This document shows positions 35,252 to 46,665 of a DNA stretch of 64,000 bases, piece by piece. How positions within the stretch are numbered: position 1 is the stretch's first letter; the number at the start of each line of letters is the position of its first letter. Source of the stretch: Prostheceraeus crozeri. Taxonomy: Eukaryota > Platyhelminthes > Polycladida > Euryleptidae. A model generated the notes under the pieces. It saw only the letters and a list, made by a program, of their open reading frames with translations. It had not been told where the DNA came from and did no database searches. The translations under genes were made by a program, and so were the position numbers. The stretch spans positions 62,001 to 126,000 of the forward strand of contig CAJQUW010002149.1 in assembly GCA_907163375.1 (NCBI GenBank). The letters run 5' to 3'.

Positions 35252-35824
35252 AAAATCATGCACATTCAGTATACATGTCATATATTTAATTTATGTCATA
35301 AATGCAATTTTTATGTATTCTATTTACTTTTGTGAGTTTTATTCATTCTTACATGGATACTGCTTGCATTTTAGATATATATTTTAGACCTTTTATCATA
35401 ATGAATTGATTCAAGAGTTAATAATAGACATTCATCAGACTATGATATCCAATCAAACTACAACTTATCATAAATTGAATATACTTTACTCGTCAATTGA
35501 TCTATGGAGCCACTACAAGTGCATGTTATTTTTGACATTGACATTTGAATAGTTCAGCTAACAGAATCCTTCGGCTCAGCCCTAGGGGCCACTATGCTCA
35601 AATTCTAGTGGAATTTCATGACTCTTTTTGTACAAATGGGAAGATTCCCAGGTAAGACACTTATTAAATGAACTATTAATCAATATGTTTGAAGCCATAC
35701 CCGCATATAGTATTCAAGAAAATTTCCAATAGAGAGAAAGCGCTGCATGAGATAATTTGCCATCAGAGAAAGACATGGTTGTCCTTTCATATGTTTGTGG
35801 TCCCTGAGCCCGATCCATTTATAG

Positions 35825-36088
35825 ATCGAAAAATGTGATTCGTGCGAAGCTTCACTGATTGATCCGGACAAGAATTTATCTGTGGACGAGAGCACGCCCG
35901 CAGATGAATTTCTTGATTCAATCAATAGAGGAGGCTTATATTTTCCGCTAAGCCATGTACTGCAGATCAGTGTGTGTCGCTGGAAATTTTTTAAAGAGGT
36001 AGACGCATCGCAAGCATTATCCAGAAAGCTGTTTTCCACTCAAAATAGCCGTCGCATATTTTGCAACGTGGTTGAAATCTCTTTTTAG
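35825..36088 (+). pseudogene. C-terminal fragment of a THAP9/P-like transposase
   Basis: Frame IEKCDSCEASLIDPDKNLSV, then DEFLDSINRGGLYFPLSHVL and CRWKFFKEV. A K-C-x-x-C-x-x-S/A-L motif followed by an N-R-G-G-L-x-x-P segment is typical of the end of P-element/THAP9-type transposases. The frame is open to 36088. Everything between this and the THAP fragment is too decayed to read. Family call is from memory of these motifs. Confidence 0.6.
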
Positions 36089-37593
36089 ACAACAACATTT
36101 AGGCATTCGGTCGAACCATGTGTACAAATGGGCACGATCTTATTTTTGAAATGTCCAATTGTTTGTATAATTGCTTTTTTGAAAACTATACAAATCAAAA
36201 CTCAGAAAGAGATTTGAAGGCCAAATCAAACGCAAAATGTTACAAGTTTTCGGGTCACTGAAAGTATTATTTTGAAAGGCATTTGCTTTTAGTTCTTCGT
36301 GATTGTGTTAAAGCTGTAAGAGCCTATATCAAACAAATAAATACAATGTGCCAATGTTCCTATCAATAATAAGATATACATGTAGCAATAGTTTTATGCA
36401 TAAGATAGGATAAGGCACTGGACGATTAACTAATCAGACAGAAACAATTATTTCACGCGCGTTCCTCTAATGGCCTCTCATCGTAACGCGTCAAAATGAG
36501 TGATCATTCCAGGTGCAATTATCTAGAATTCCATGCCTGTACTAAGCTTACTACCTCGTCAAAGCCGAATCAGTTAGGGAGATCGACCAGCGCTGAATCT
36601 TCCTCATCAGAACTCTATCTTCAATTCATTCCCATGTCAGATAGTTTCCGAGATAACAGTGCAGTCTTCCACTGCGATGGATAGAGCAGCAGAGAACGAA
36701 CAGAAATGGATGAGAAAGCAGCGAGGAGCAAATGGAATGGGAGATCTTAAGTGTTAACATTCAAAGAATTCATAAATGTCATTGACATTAGACCTGGTAT
36801 TTGTTTACTCATGTCACGTCAAGCGCACAGACTATCTGCAAATCATGAAGCATGCAAAATTGAGTGAACATCAAAGAAAATAATTTGACTTGATGAAAAT
36901 TTCTCTGACGAGTTAGTAGTCCAAATTTGAAGTTGATCTGATATTTGGCTTCGAAATAAGAGCACTGCTGCAGCACCATGCAGTTGTTCTTGTATTATTT
37001 CCCAACTGCTCCAATTTTGTGTTTGACAATGCAACCTGGTTGGACCTAGTAACGTTCGGACGTACATGATACTTATCGCTTGCATATCAATGATCATGAT
37101 TTAGGCGTGCATACCGAACAGTTAGCCGTTTGCACATATTGACAGAGAGGGTCTCACACGAGGGAGTGTCCTCAACACAACTAAACGTCAGGAACTGCAA
37201 TATTTTGAAACGTGATTCATGCAAGCATCTTGACCGCAAGGTTGCATCGAAGACGATGAGGGACGACCCCGACGGCACTGGAGTGACGATCTGTAACACT
37301 GACAGCTACATTCCGCGCCTGATCTGACAAGGACGGCGCCCGACCGGCCGGTAGGGAAAGGATAAGCAACTAGATTGTCTGTCTGGACTTATATATGGAC
37401 TGGACAGAGAGATGAACAGTATTCTGGTTTGTAGTTAGACAAGTCAAAACCTTTTAAATTGAAATAGATTTTGATGGTGTGAGACCAGGGATTGAGAAAA
37501 ATTAATTACAATTTACCTGATCTCGTCTTTTCTAAAAATCGATTAAGTAGTGGTCAAATTACATGAGAAGTCAATTAATTGCAATTACCTTTC

Positions 37594-38599
37594 ATCATTT
37601 CCAAATCTAGGAAGATTCTTCCACAAAAAGGGCGCATGATTGACACTTGATTGATAAATGCTTAGAAAGTTATTTCCATAGCACATAGGTCTACGAAGGT
37701 GCATAAAAAACTTACAGAAATAGAATTGACCTGTAATCAAATGCATGCATCTTCTGCATCACTATGTTCGTTGAACTAATTTGCATGACAAAACATGCAA
37801 ATGCACTGACAACAATATTAAGCAATGACTGATATTAATATTTATATTCTCCTCCATTCTATGAGCGTAATACTTTCCAGTTCAAACACTGAAACCCTGC
37901 AACACTGGCCATCGCGATAGTATGTGTCTCATTGGGTTTATCATAATTTGAATTTACCTAAGATTATTAGAACTGAATGTGCGGTTCTGTATTATCAAAG
38001 TCTCAGCGGTGTAAAACAACCGACAACTCGGAATGAAACAATTTGATGCAAGACAATTCAGTGGAAAATCATCAAATAATGCAAGAAAGTAGAAAAACGC
38101 AGTTAATCTCTGTTGAACTGTCAAAAAATTTTTTTCGTTATAATGTACAAGTAGCAGAAGTTAAATATTCAATGCAAAAAATGGAATTACAAAAGCTAGA
38201 AATCATCAATTCATTGTCCTACGAAACTCCATTAAAACAACCCCTATACATAAAAAAGGCACATAAACTTTAAGAAAAGAAAATGTGGGTCAGAACCTAA
38301 AAAGTTTCCCAGCAATGGCAAGCTCTTCCTGTCCAATTGTGCATTCCTTATGTGCCAAAAGCGATCGGGCATTACAACGCACCAAGAAGCTTTCTTATAA
38401 TTGCAGCTCTGACTTCAGAAAAGCGGGATCCAGTCAGCATGGACAATTTCCCACCAATGAGCGAAAATACATCCTTCGACTCCTTCCCCCATTATTAGAA
38501 TATATTAACATATACGTTTACTTTTGAATTTAAGTTTAAATGACAGCTATAGATTATTAAGAACAAGTTTCGCATTCGGCTATAATCGGCTATTATATT
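37594..38599. repeat. Right terminal inverted repeat of the P-like element, with insertion
   Basis: Inverted copy of 33559-34030. Homology runs 37594-37972 and 38491-38599, interrupted by a 518-bp insertion. Confidence 0.88.
37973..38490. mobile_element. 518-bp insertion with 10-bp target duplication
   Basis: ATTATTAGAA stands at both 37963-37972 and 38491-38500, while the left arm of the host element has it once. The insert starts CTGAATGTGCGG and ends CTCCTTCCCCC, with no inverted ends seen. A 76-codon frame (38043-38273) has a helical, charged region (QVAEVKYSMQKMELQKLEII) but no known family. It may be a transduced or retroposed piece. Confidence 0.7.
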
Positions 38600-38906
38600 G
38601 GCGACTGTGTAGGCCTATAAGCATGGCCTATATAGTGCAGTGTATAGCTAATAATAATTGCTCATTATATCGCTTCTTTGACTTGTGAATAATTGCAATG
38701 AATTGGAATAATTAGCACCTGATCCAATCAATTAATTGAATTCAAGATGTTTCATCAATCAATGAATTAAAATCAACTAATTTTTCCATCCCCTGTGTGA
38801 GACAACAACTATGACTTAGACGTGATCAAGAGTCTCAATTAAGAAGCCGGACAACGGGAAATCACGACAATATGCACTGCATACGAACGTTCACGAGGAC
38901 ACTCAC

Positions 38907-38979
38907 GTTTCCAAAACGCTTCTGCTTCTCGATATTCTCGCTCCATTTCAGAAAGTTGCCTCGTTCCTGATGATATCAT
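38907..38979 (-). CDS. HACD3: HACD3 exon 4 (linker)
   Basis: Internal exon, 73 nt, phase 0 in and phase 1 out. It encodes about residues 124-147, MISSGTRQLSEMEREYREAE then AFWK, a charged helical linker between the CS domain and the first membrane helix. Relatives have an acidic E-rich linker here. The donor AAAC/GTGAGT is strong. The acceptor chosen is ATGTTTTAG just above 38979, because it keeps the frame from exon 3; a second AG 13 nt further in would shift the frame. Only a 61-nt intron separates it from exon 3. Confidence 0.75.
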
Positions 38980-39040
38980 CTAAAACATATATTTCGATCA
39001 CTGGCCATGTGTTATCATGATGTACAACTGTAAATATTAC

Positions 39041-39199
39041 CTCATCACTATCAGACGAATCAGAATACTGAAACCGGTCAAAGTCGATGCGAATCCAAGC
39101 CTGCTTCTCTTTGCCGTATGTTAAACGGGGCCATGGATCCTTATATTCCTTACGCAGACGGATGCTCACTTCACGGTCCAGTACACGCCAAGTGCTCTC
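39041..39199 (-). CDS. HACD3: HACD3 exon 3 (second half of the CS domain)
   Basis: Internal exon, 159 nt (53 codons, phase 0 at both ends), with acceptor TTAATTTCAG and donor GTAATA. It encodes about residues 71-123: STWRVLDREVSIRLRKEYKD, then PWPRLTYGKEKQAWIRIDFD and a Ser/Asp-rich end. The W-x-R-L-T and D-F-D-R-(W/F) motifs are hallmarks of the p23/CS domain of HACD3, a chaperone-partner fold. The usual Trp after D-F-D-R is Phe here, a conservative change. Confidence 0.88.
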
Positions 39200-40149
39200 C
39201 TGAAATTAATTAAATATCTATGTTAACAACACAATTCGCGGATATCACTGAACGGGAATATTTCAAATGCGATGCTCTCGGAATATATATAGGGTAGTTA
39301 TTTCTATGTATTTAATGTTTTCATGGTGCTCTTCTATTCATGTTCTACCCCCCCCCCACCAAAGTTCTCAAGTCTGAGGAGATCCTTCTATTATATGCAT
39401 AGACAAGATGGCACTGTGCAATCTTTAATGACTATCAGACACGCGCTAAGTCCAGGATGAACAAACACAGAGAGTGCCTGCTGAGCAGACTTGCAACTTG
39501 TTCATTCATTCTTGATATCATTGGCTTATTAAGGCGTTCATAATTTATTAAGGCGCTCATAAATGAGCTTACCAGACCAACTTTTTCAGAATATTGATAT
39601 ATCTCATTACAATTGTCGAAGCAATTGCAATTCTCCAAAAAACTGTCTCTAATAGCCGAGTGAACTAATGCTCACTAACATGAAAATCAAAATTCGTGAA
39701 GAGCCTAATCAAGTTATAACTTAATTCACTCTAACCAATTATTCTGGGATATTTCGAGTAATTGTATTTTGCGCGAATTCTCCACGGAATTTCATGAATA
39801 TTGTCACACAGGGCAAAATGAAGAGTTGAAATTATTAGTACGAAATGTTCATCAAAGGAAACAAACAGGCATAAATGATATACATGAAAACGAACATTCA
39901 AAGCCAAATTTCGTCTCATGACACATATAAGTCGACATAAACTGACCAATAGTCTTGCAGTCATTTAACATGTATATAAACAGTCATTAACATGTCTATG
40001 AATTTGCTATTATTTTACAAATAAGGTTAAATTCAAGATTCGAATTATGGCAACCAGTTTCATAAGCACTGCAAAATTGCAAATTACGTATGTATATTAA
40101 TGAATCATAGCAGTGTATACTTCAAGGTTTGTAGCAGCAGGCGGATTCT

Positions 40150-40560
40150 GCAGCGAGCAGTAATTGCTCACCTTGATAACTCTCACTTCACATTTCGCAA
40201 GGTACGCCCACCCTTCCTTTTCCGTTTTGATCGGTACTTCACCAGCGAAGCATTCTATCCTTCTGCCGCCTCCATGTCACCAGTTGCAGTGCTTACCTGC
40301 AGGTCTTATTCGGTCGTCTCATCTTCTTTTTCTCTCCATCAACAAACAAGACGCATTTCTGCGGATATGGTTCTCTTCACAACACTACACGTGTCCGAAC
40401 CATACTAGACTTTCGATCTGCCAACTTCTTGGATTGAAGCTACGTATGTCCATTCTTGTTCTTACTTCATCGTTATCCTCTAGGTTCATGCTGGTACATG
40501 AAAAGCCCTGCATTCACCTTAGCATTCGCATTCCCGAAACATGAAGAATCTCATCTGACA
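40150..40560 (-). pseudogene. LINE remnant, reverse transcriptase C-terminus
   Basis: Minus-strand translation gives RMDIRSFNPRSWQIESLVWF followed by GHV, then ENHIRRNASCLLM and a basic stretch. The arrangement (a basic helix, then L-x-W-F-G-H-V, then a K/R-rich tail) is the C-terminus of RTE/related non-LTR elements. Several in-frame stops show it is dead. It lies in HACD3 intron 2. Confidence 0.55.
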
Positions 40561-41540
40561 CTGGGGCCCAACATTCAAATCATTGCAAGGATCGTCGGAT
40601 TGGCCGAGACAATGCCTTAGTTGTCTGGGTTGAATACAAGGAAAACGTCACAAATCTCTCCCGAAATATATATAATGCCGAATCGAATACACACGAAGGT
40701 TTAAGTAAAATATAATAAAGGTAAAATCGGCAAACGCTTCGCGTCCAGACGCTTGGTCACTGCCTTACTAAAAGGTCTGTCTGGGTTGAAACTTTGGTCG
40801 AGTCAAACCTGCGACTTCAAAGATAGCTCTGCATTCTTACTAAGAACTCTGTACAGGAGAATAGGAGTAGAATAACTTGTAACTTGGTTATATAGAAGAA
40901 AGACGCTCACCTACTGTATTGCCGGGTATACTGAAGGTCTACTGAAACTATTATTATCGCCGGTGGAATTGTCGAAGAATAAACCCTGAACTTTATGGGA
41001 GCCTTGCTTTCACGCAACACCGTGGTCAGCGTCTTTCAACTGCTTCATTCACATTTTATACGTAGTCTGATATCATCGGCGGTGTTTATCATATATCTCA
41101 AACATGAAGCGGTTAACCCTCATCGATAGCATCTCAATTGTTGATCTCTGAGTCGAACGTCAAGAACGCATACTCTTGGTCTTCCTCCATATATCAGGAA
41201 GAGACCAATACGTTTTCAACAAGCGGCAGAGAGCTGCAGAATCTTGATTTGTCAACATTACACAAGAATTACGCAGAATATATCAATTTTAAGTGTCAAC
41301 TGTGTAGATAAATCGGAAATCGAGATGAGAAAATCGAACAGACTCTCAGATCAACGCTATCTTTGTGTTTCAAGTTCTAGAATGATACAATAAATTATTC
41401 GAACATGACCACTGACGGAGGAAAATCAAAAGCCATTAGAAAGAAAGATGCAGTGAAGTCAGCTACTGTCATAGCTGATCTTCCTGTGACTTCCTTTACA
41501 TTTGTCACGGTTGAAAAAACAGTCTGCGCCTTGACAAAGT

Positions 41541-41580
41541 GTTAATATCGGTCCAGCAACACATGCTGGCTGATATTAAC
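41541..41580. repeat. Short hairpin near a possible element end
   Basis: GTTAATATC...CCAGCA pairs with TGCTGG...GATATTAAC around the loop ACACA with two mismatches. About 30 bp downstream is CCTCGTTCCCTGCA...CTCTGGCTGCC, similar to the end of the 54250-54998 palindrome. Confidence 0.75.
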
Positions 41581-42438
41581 TCTCCGGTTTGATCATCTTG
41601 CTTTCGGCCTCGTTCCCTGCAGAAACTCGCTCTGGCTGCCAGAATTTTTTTGGATAGATTTCATTAGAAACTTTTTCCGTTTCAAAGTTAAAATATCGAC
41701 TTTACAACAATTAGGTTTTTACACGTAGCGTGTTCATTAAATAACTTGTATGCATATTCCAATTCTTAAAAACATAGGAAATATAGAATTTTTTGCAGAC
41801 GTATCGGTTTTTTTACAGGAGTCTTACATTTTAATAGGAAAAATATGAAATATAGGATCAGTAAGATATCATTGTTGATCTTCTTCGCCGATTTACAAAT
41901 GAAAGCCCGCACATGAAACAAGTAAGCTTCCGAACAATTGAAAATCCGATTTTCTCAGAAGTAATAAAAGGCTGAACACATGATATTCCAATCCTTCCGT
42001 CTTTAGAAGCGGTCTTCACGGCACTGCGGCTAAGTCTTTTGGTTCAGAGGTAGAGGCCTGAAAACATCACTGGAAGTCTGCAGGAAAGGCATCCGGACAA
42101 AAAGCATCACACTGCTTCAGTTTGAGTTTTGGAGTTTGGCTGCTAATCAATTTCACTTAAATAGGACTTCCAGATTACATATTAGAGGCCATGGTGCACA
42201 TGCAACAATGCGTACACTCATTACTTTTAACAGGAAAATTTCGAAGTCACGAATTAAAACACCACGCGGACGCGCTCAGTGACCAAACATCTATGTTCTC
42301 AGATATAGCTCGTATTTCAAGTTTTGTTACGATCGTTTTACGTTTAAGGGTCCCTAGATAAGCTGCTTCAAGTTACAAGATTGTAAGTAGCAGTGCATGT
42401 AGGCCAATCTATATAGCAGCATGCAGTATCTTTATTAG

Positions 42439-42840
42439 GCCGGCGCCCCACAAACACATCTTGACCTCCTTGAACGGGTTGAGAAACGTGTCAAGAATCT
42501 TATGGATGAAAAACTTGCCAACAAGTTGCAGCCGCTCTCCGTCAGACGGGATGTTGCCTCACTCAGTCTCTTCTACAGATACTATTTCGGTAGAAGCAGC
42601 TATGCAGTAAATGAGTGCGTACCCAAACCCAAGATCTTCTCCAGAAGCACACGCAGAGCAAATGTACTCACATGCTACTGTGTGAACTTTGACCGCGCAC
42701 GTACTGTGAGTCGCTCGAAGAGCTATTTTGTTCGCACGGCACAGCTTTGGAATCGGCTTCCACAGACCACTTTCACTGACCAAAACAATCTTGATATTTT
42801 CAAGAGGTGTGCGAACAAGTTTCTGATTTGGACAGCTTAA
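42439..42840 (+). pseudogene. LINE reverse transcriptase C-terminal fragment
   Basis: An uninterrupted 133-residue frame: GAPQTHLDLLERVEKRVKNL, then SVRRDVASLSLFYRYYFGRS, VSRSKSYFVRTAQLWNRLPQ and a short tail ending at 42840. The H-L-x-L-L-(D/E)-R-V-x-(K/R)-R start, R-R-x-x-x-S-L-x-L-F-Y-R-Y-Y and S-F-x-x-R-T-A-x-L-W-N-x-L-P are the C-terminal region of many non-LTR (CR1/jockey-like) polymerases. A stop lies directly upstream, so the rest is missing. Its openness suggests a relatively young insertion. It lies in HACD3 intron 1, antisense to the host gene's transcript. Confidence 0.82.
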
Positions 42841-43222
42841 TCAGATTAGATGATCCGTTTTTTTCTTTTATTTATTCAAAATAATACAATTTATTACTTT
42901 CTTATTGAGTAATCCCTAGCTTCGTTCATGACTCATGGCTTTGCTATGATTGAAAATTCTATAAAACAACCGATGTATTTCATGTATGATGAAACTGTAC
43001 TTGTATGATGAATTATTATCTTCACGGTTTAAACATGGGATGTGAGCAATGAGCATACATGCAATCGAATGCAGACTGACACATTAAACTGTTGAAAGTG
43101 TTTGTCTTAAGTTCTTGGGCCCATGGGATTTCCATGAGACAATAACTGATAATTCTCATGGGATGGGCTTAGGAACAAAAAGCTCGTCCCATGGGTATCC
43201 CTACATATGGTACAGCACTTAC

Positions 43223-43342
43223 ATCTACTATGACGGGAAGATAAGGGTCGAATTCAAAAGCATAATTCAATTTTGAATGCCTTTGATCTTCACCATCTCC
43301 GGAAAATGAGAATTTTTCACATCCGATATCAACTTTCACATT
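43223..43342 (-). CDS. HACD3: HACD3 exon 2 (first half of the CS domain)
   Basis: Internal exon, 120 nt (40 codons, phase 0 at both ends), with acceptor TTTCATTGCAG and donor GTAAGTGC. It encodes about residues 31-70: NVKVDIGCEKFSFSGDGEDQ and HSKLNYAFEFDPYLPVIVD. The pattern (beta strand, F-x-F-x-G-x-G, then Y-x-F-E-F-x-x-x-L) matches the middle strands of the p23/CS domain in HACD3. Splice phases agree with exons 1 and 3. Confidence 0.88.
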
Positions 43343-43997
43343 CTGCAATGAAAAATGAAATTAACAACATCGTATCAGAATATTTCAATCCTGACTAAAT
43401 CATCAATAGAAAGCATGATAAATCTGATTCCTCGGGGAGAAATGACGCAAATAAAAAGGGACACGACATTCATCTGAAATGCTGAATATTCTTTCGAATA
43501 TATGATAAAGCTTTACTGGCACTATTCCCGCTACTGGTGCTTGGACGTTGTTGGCATAGCCAGACTGAACTTTTTTTACTTTTAGTCCGGATCAGTGGTC
43601 GTGGCGCGAATTTTCACCAATTTCGCGTGTTCGTGTTAGTAGTAATAATTATTATGCGTAATACGAGCTTTATGGCTATAATATAGTTGCTGGAAAAACT
43701 GTGTACTAACCAGACGCTTTAGGAGTAAGTGCTTGTGAGCATCTGAGAGAGAACGTCTCTGATATAATGTGATGGATTACTGACACTGGAACAGCTTCAA
43801 ATTAGGGTAATCTGCAACTAATTTTAGTTTTTGAGATATTCACTTTAAAAGCCACTGCAGAAATGCTCTCGCATATCCATCATGAAAACAAAACCTCGAG
43901 AAATCAAGGAAAAGCAGCAAATATTCTAGAATTCCAACATGCATTTTATGTTTGCAAGTCCGATTTACATACTACAGAGTTAGCTTTACGACATTCT

Positions 43998-44231
43998 TTA
44001 AAACTTTGTCATTTGCATTTGCTCTCTTTGACTCTGCTCTAGAATTCTTCTGAGGTAGGGCGGCCTGGTGAAAGGAATTTTCTGTTCCTTTTCTTTCTTT
44101 TCCAGGTTTTCTTGGATATTTTCGAGCCTCATTTCGGCGGACTTCAGTTCTTCACATTGCTGTTTTTCTCTATCTAATTACATGCGCAGCTGTTCTTGGA
44201 GAGCTTCAAGTTTTCTTTTTTCTTCCTTCTT
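43998..44231 (-). pseudogene. Coiled-coil fragment, unrecognised
   Basis: A minus-strand frame of 77 codons with one internal stop: KKEEKRKLEALQEQLRM, stop, LDREKQQCEELKSAEMRLEN, then IQENLEKKEKEQKIPF and ILEQSQREQMQMTKF. Charged heptads of Leu/Glu/Lys strongly suggest an alpha-helical coiled coil. It sits 650 bp upstream of HACD3 exon 2 in intron 1, same strand. HACD3 has no such region, so it is probably a pseudogene piece or part of an old element. I do not recognise the parent protein. Confidence 0.5.
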
Positions 44232-44994
44232 TTATAAGTTTTGCAACCATGTTCAGTAAAAAGCGTGTGATGCATAGTACATGTATTTTATCCACTCTTC
44301 TATTTGAGCTATCAATTTTCTTACTTCTCAAAACGGATTTACAAATCGCATGGGCTCTCAGGGTTTCAGGTATGAGCGAGCGCCTGTTTTAGTCAATATG
44401 TCGGATAGGTTTGAAAAAATCCTCTTCATCTCAGCGTTTCAGTGCGGTAGAACAAAAACTGCCTTTGCGACTTAAACCAAAGTTGGCACTTTTCCGTTAA
44501 CTTCGACCCTCTTCCATAATGTAGACGCATAGCCACGATTTTGAGAGGATCCTGACAGACTGTTTTGTTGAAGTCGGATTTCATCTTTCGATCGAGATTC
44601 TTTGCTGTCACAAAGCACGGACGGTATCGATCGCGCCAATTGTAGAGATCATTTTCGAAATTTTCGTGGTCTCGCTATCGAGAGCCCTATAAGACTTTAA
44701 TAAAATTGTTTAAGAAACTTTTCCCTTCAATACAGAAGTAAAAAAATATGTTTTTGGTGATGCCCTGAATGTCAGAAAATTCATATTATCAGTGGATGGG
44801 GTGCGACTATCAACAGCTCTGTCGATGAATACATGCGAAAATAGTCAAAATAGCAAAATTAAACCTTTGAAATTTTGAAATGATTGATTTCGCGCAATCT
44901 CATTTTTTGCTCTTAAATTCGCGTATTCGCGTTTCGTTCGCGCAATACGCGAGGTTTTTGCGCCGCCACGACCACTGTTACGATGCCCTTCCTG

Positions 44995-45122
44995 TCGATT
45001 TTCAATGAACCAGAATAATGAAATGGAAGAAACGATAAATCAAATTGCCATGCAAACGATTAGAACCTACGACCCTAGGCTAACTAGACCAGTACTCCAC
45101 CAACCGAGTCACGAGCCGCTTA
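44995..45122 (-). repeat. tRNA-derived SINE
   Basis: Minus strand: GACTCGGTTGGTGGAG (A-box-like), then GTCGTAGGTTCTAATCG (B-box-like), then a tail TTGCATGGCAATTTGAT. The same tail word is present at about 45330 and, degraded, near 50165. Confidence 0.6.
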
Positions 45123-45289
45123 CATGCGACTGTTTCAATCGGCGGGATCAAGCGCTCACCATCATGCATCAGTTGTCATGATAACAATTATGATCAGATA
45201 AAAAAACATTTCGTTGCAATTGTGACTGCTGATATTAAGGTCAGTAGCGGGGATCGAAGTCCACCAAAGAACCATATCCAAATGCGATG

Positions 45290-45430
45290 AACAACATGAG
45301 TGAAATAAAATACACTGTAGATCAAATTGCCATGCAAAAGGTATGGCATTGCCATGTGCGGCGATGGTGTTCGACACACGAACTAAAAATCGCAACGTGA
45401 AGCACTAGACCATGTACCACGGAGACCATC
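45290..45430 (-). repeat. tRNA-derived SINE
   Basis: Minus strand: GGTCTCCGTGGTACATGGTC and TAGTGCTTCACG (A box), then AGTTCGTGTGTCGAACACC (B box), and the tail GCATGGCAATTTGATC shared with the copy at 44995-45122. Confidence 0.65.
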
Positions 45431-46479
45431 CCTTTGAATTTATCTCTATCAGTTTCTGTTTTTGTATATATTATACATTTTTATTATCTATATAAAGATT
45501 GCCGAGAGAATAATACAAAGAGACTTTAACTATTGTGAAACTACCACCAGTGAGACAACTAAACTCAAATATCAATAAAATGGTGATCTTTACTAACAAT
45601 ATCTACAATGTGAGATTGTATAAAAGATACATGTACGACCCGGTGCGCAAATATAGCTCGATTTATGCTTAAAACTATGAATGATGAGAAGTTATGGAGA
45701 AAAATGTGCTGAAAACTCATTTCCAATCTTTTTCAATGGTTACAGACTGAACTCTATCACTCATGGCAAAGTGTTGTTTGACGCATTTTGTCGATTCGAA
45801 TCCGACCTCGAATAGAACCAGCACATTTATTTATCAATATCAAGATGTTTTTACTTTTTACGGGCTTCATTGTAAATTCCCTACCATTGAATTGTGACTG
45901 CATATAAGTCTGATGTTTTTTTGCATCGTCTATCAATGGCTGTCAATAATAATTATTGCTCAACAGTCTAGACTACACGTTCTTGGTTTTTAAATAATCA
46001 ACATAACATGGATCATTGCCCCGGTGTGTTGCTTTTCATCATAAAATATGACTGCTCAAGAAATCTGTTTTCATTGTCATCTGCATGAATTGCAGTTTTT
46101 GTTAAAATAAAAGGAAGTTATATAATCGATTATAATTCAACTAGAATAATGAAATTCGATATAAAACGTTCAATAAAAACAAAATGGTCAATACCACACC
46201 GTGATGCAACATAAGCTTCTAGTTCTAGTTCTACTTCTTGCTGATGCTGCGTCTCGAGTTCGTGTCGTAATCTTACTTCCCTTTCATTTCCTCCCTTTTG
46301 AATTTCGCCTCATCATGTGTACTCAATGTCCTTACTTTATCATCAAGAAATAAGACAATTAAATCACCAACTAGAAAATTTATTCATACATTAGCATTTT
46401 GTCAATAATAATAGGACAACAAGCTGTCAATCTCACTTGGAAATGACTTCTGTCTTCACTCGCATTCCTTTTGTACTGC

Positions 46480-46665
46480 CAGCGTGGTTTAGTGAAGAAG
46501 GTGCGAGCTCGTCTCCATCGCGGACTTCGGTTCGATTCCTCGGTCAGGCGAGTGCGGTCGGGGAATCAAGGGTGTTGGTGTCTTCTTTTGACTTAACAGC
46601 TTTCATCCTCTTTAGATATTTCATAGTGATACAACTACCACCAAGCATTTGAGAAAAATGGTGTG
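46480..46665 (+). repeat. tRNA-derived SINE
   Basis: GCGTGGTTTAGTGAAG (A box) and CGGTTCGATTCCTCGG (a perfect B-box core) are spaced as in a tRNA. The body continues to AGTGATACAACTACCACCAA, which is shared with the copy ending near 49175. Confidence 0.7.

Larger units (their letters stand above)
33559..38599 (+). mobile_element. P-like THAP element with ~470-bp terminal inverted repeats
   Basis: About 33559-34030 is found inverted at 37594-38599, the right arm being longer only because of a 518-bp insertion. The outermost shared word is AATATAAT(T/A)GCCGATTATA, and CAGTC just outside is also shared. Between the arms lie a THAP zinc-finger fragment (34586) and the C-terminal end of a THAP9/P-element-like transposase (35825). 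The arms diverge by a few percent. Most of the transposase is missing, so the copy is a decayed cut-and-paste DNA transposon. No clean target duplication is visible. It sits in HACD3 intron 4. Confidence 0.8.

Noticed and set aside
35680-36039. 119-codon minus-strand frame.
   Set aside because: It is the shadow of the plus-strand transposase C-terminus, which has recognisable motifs.
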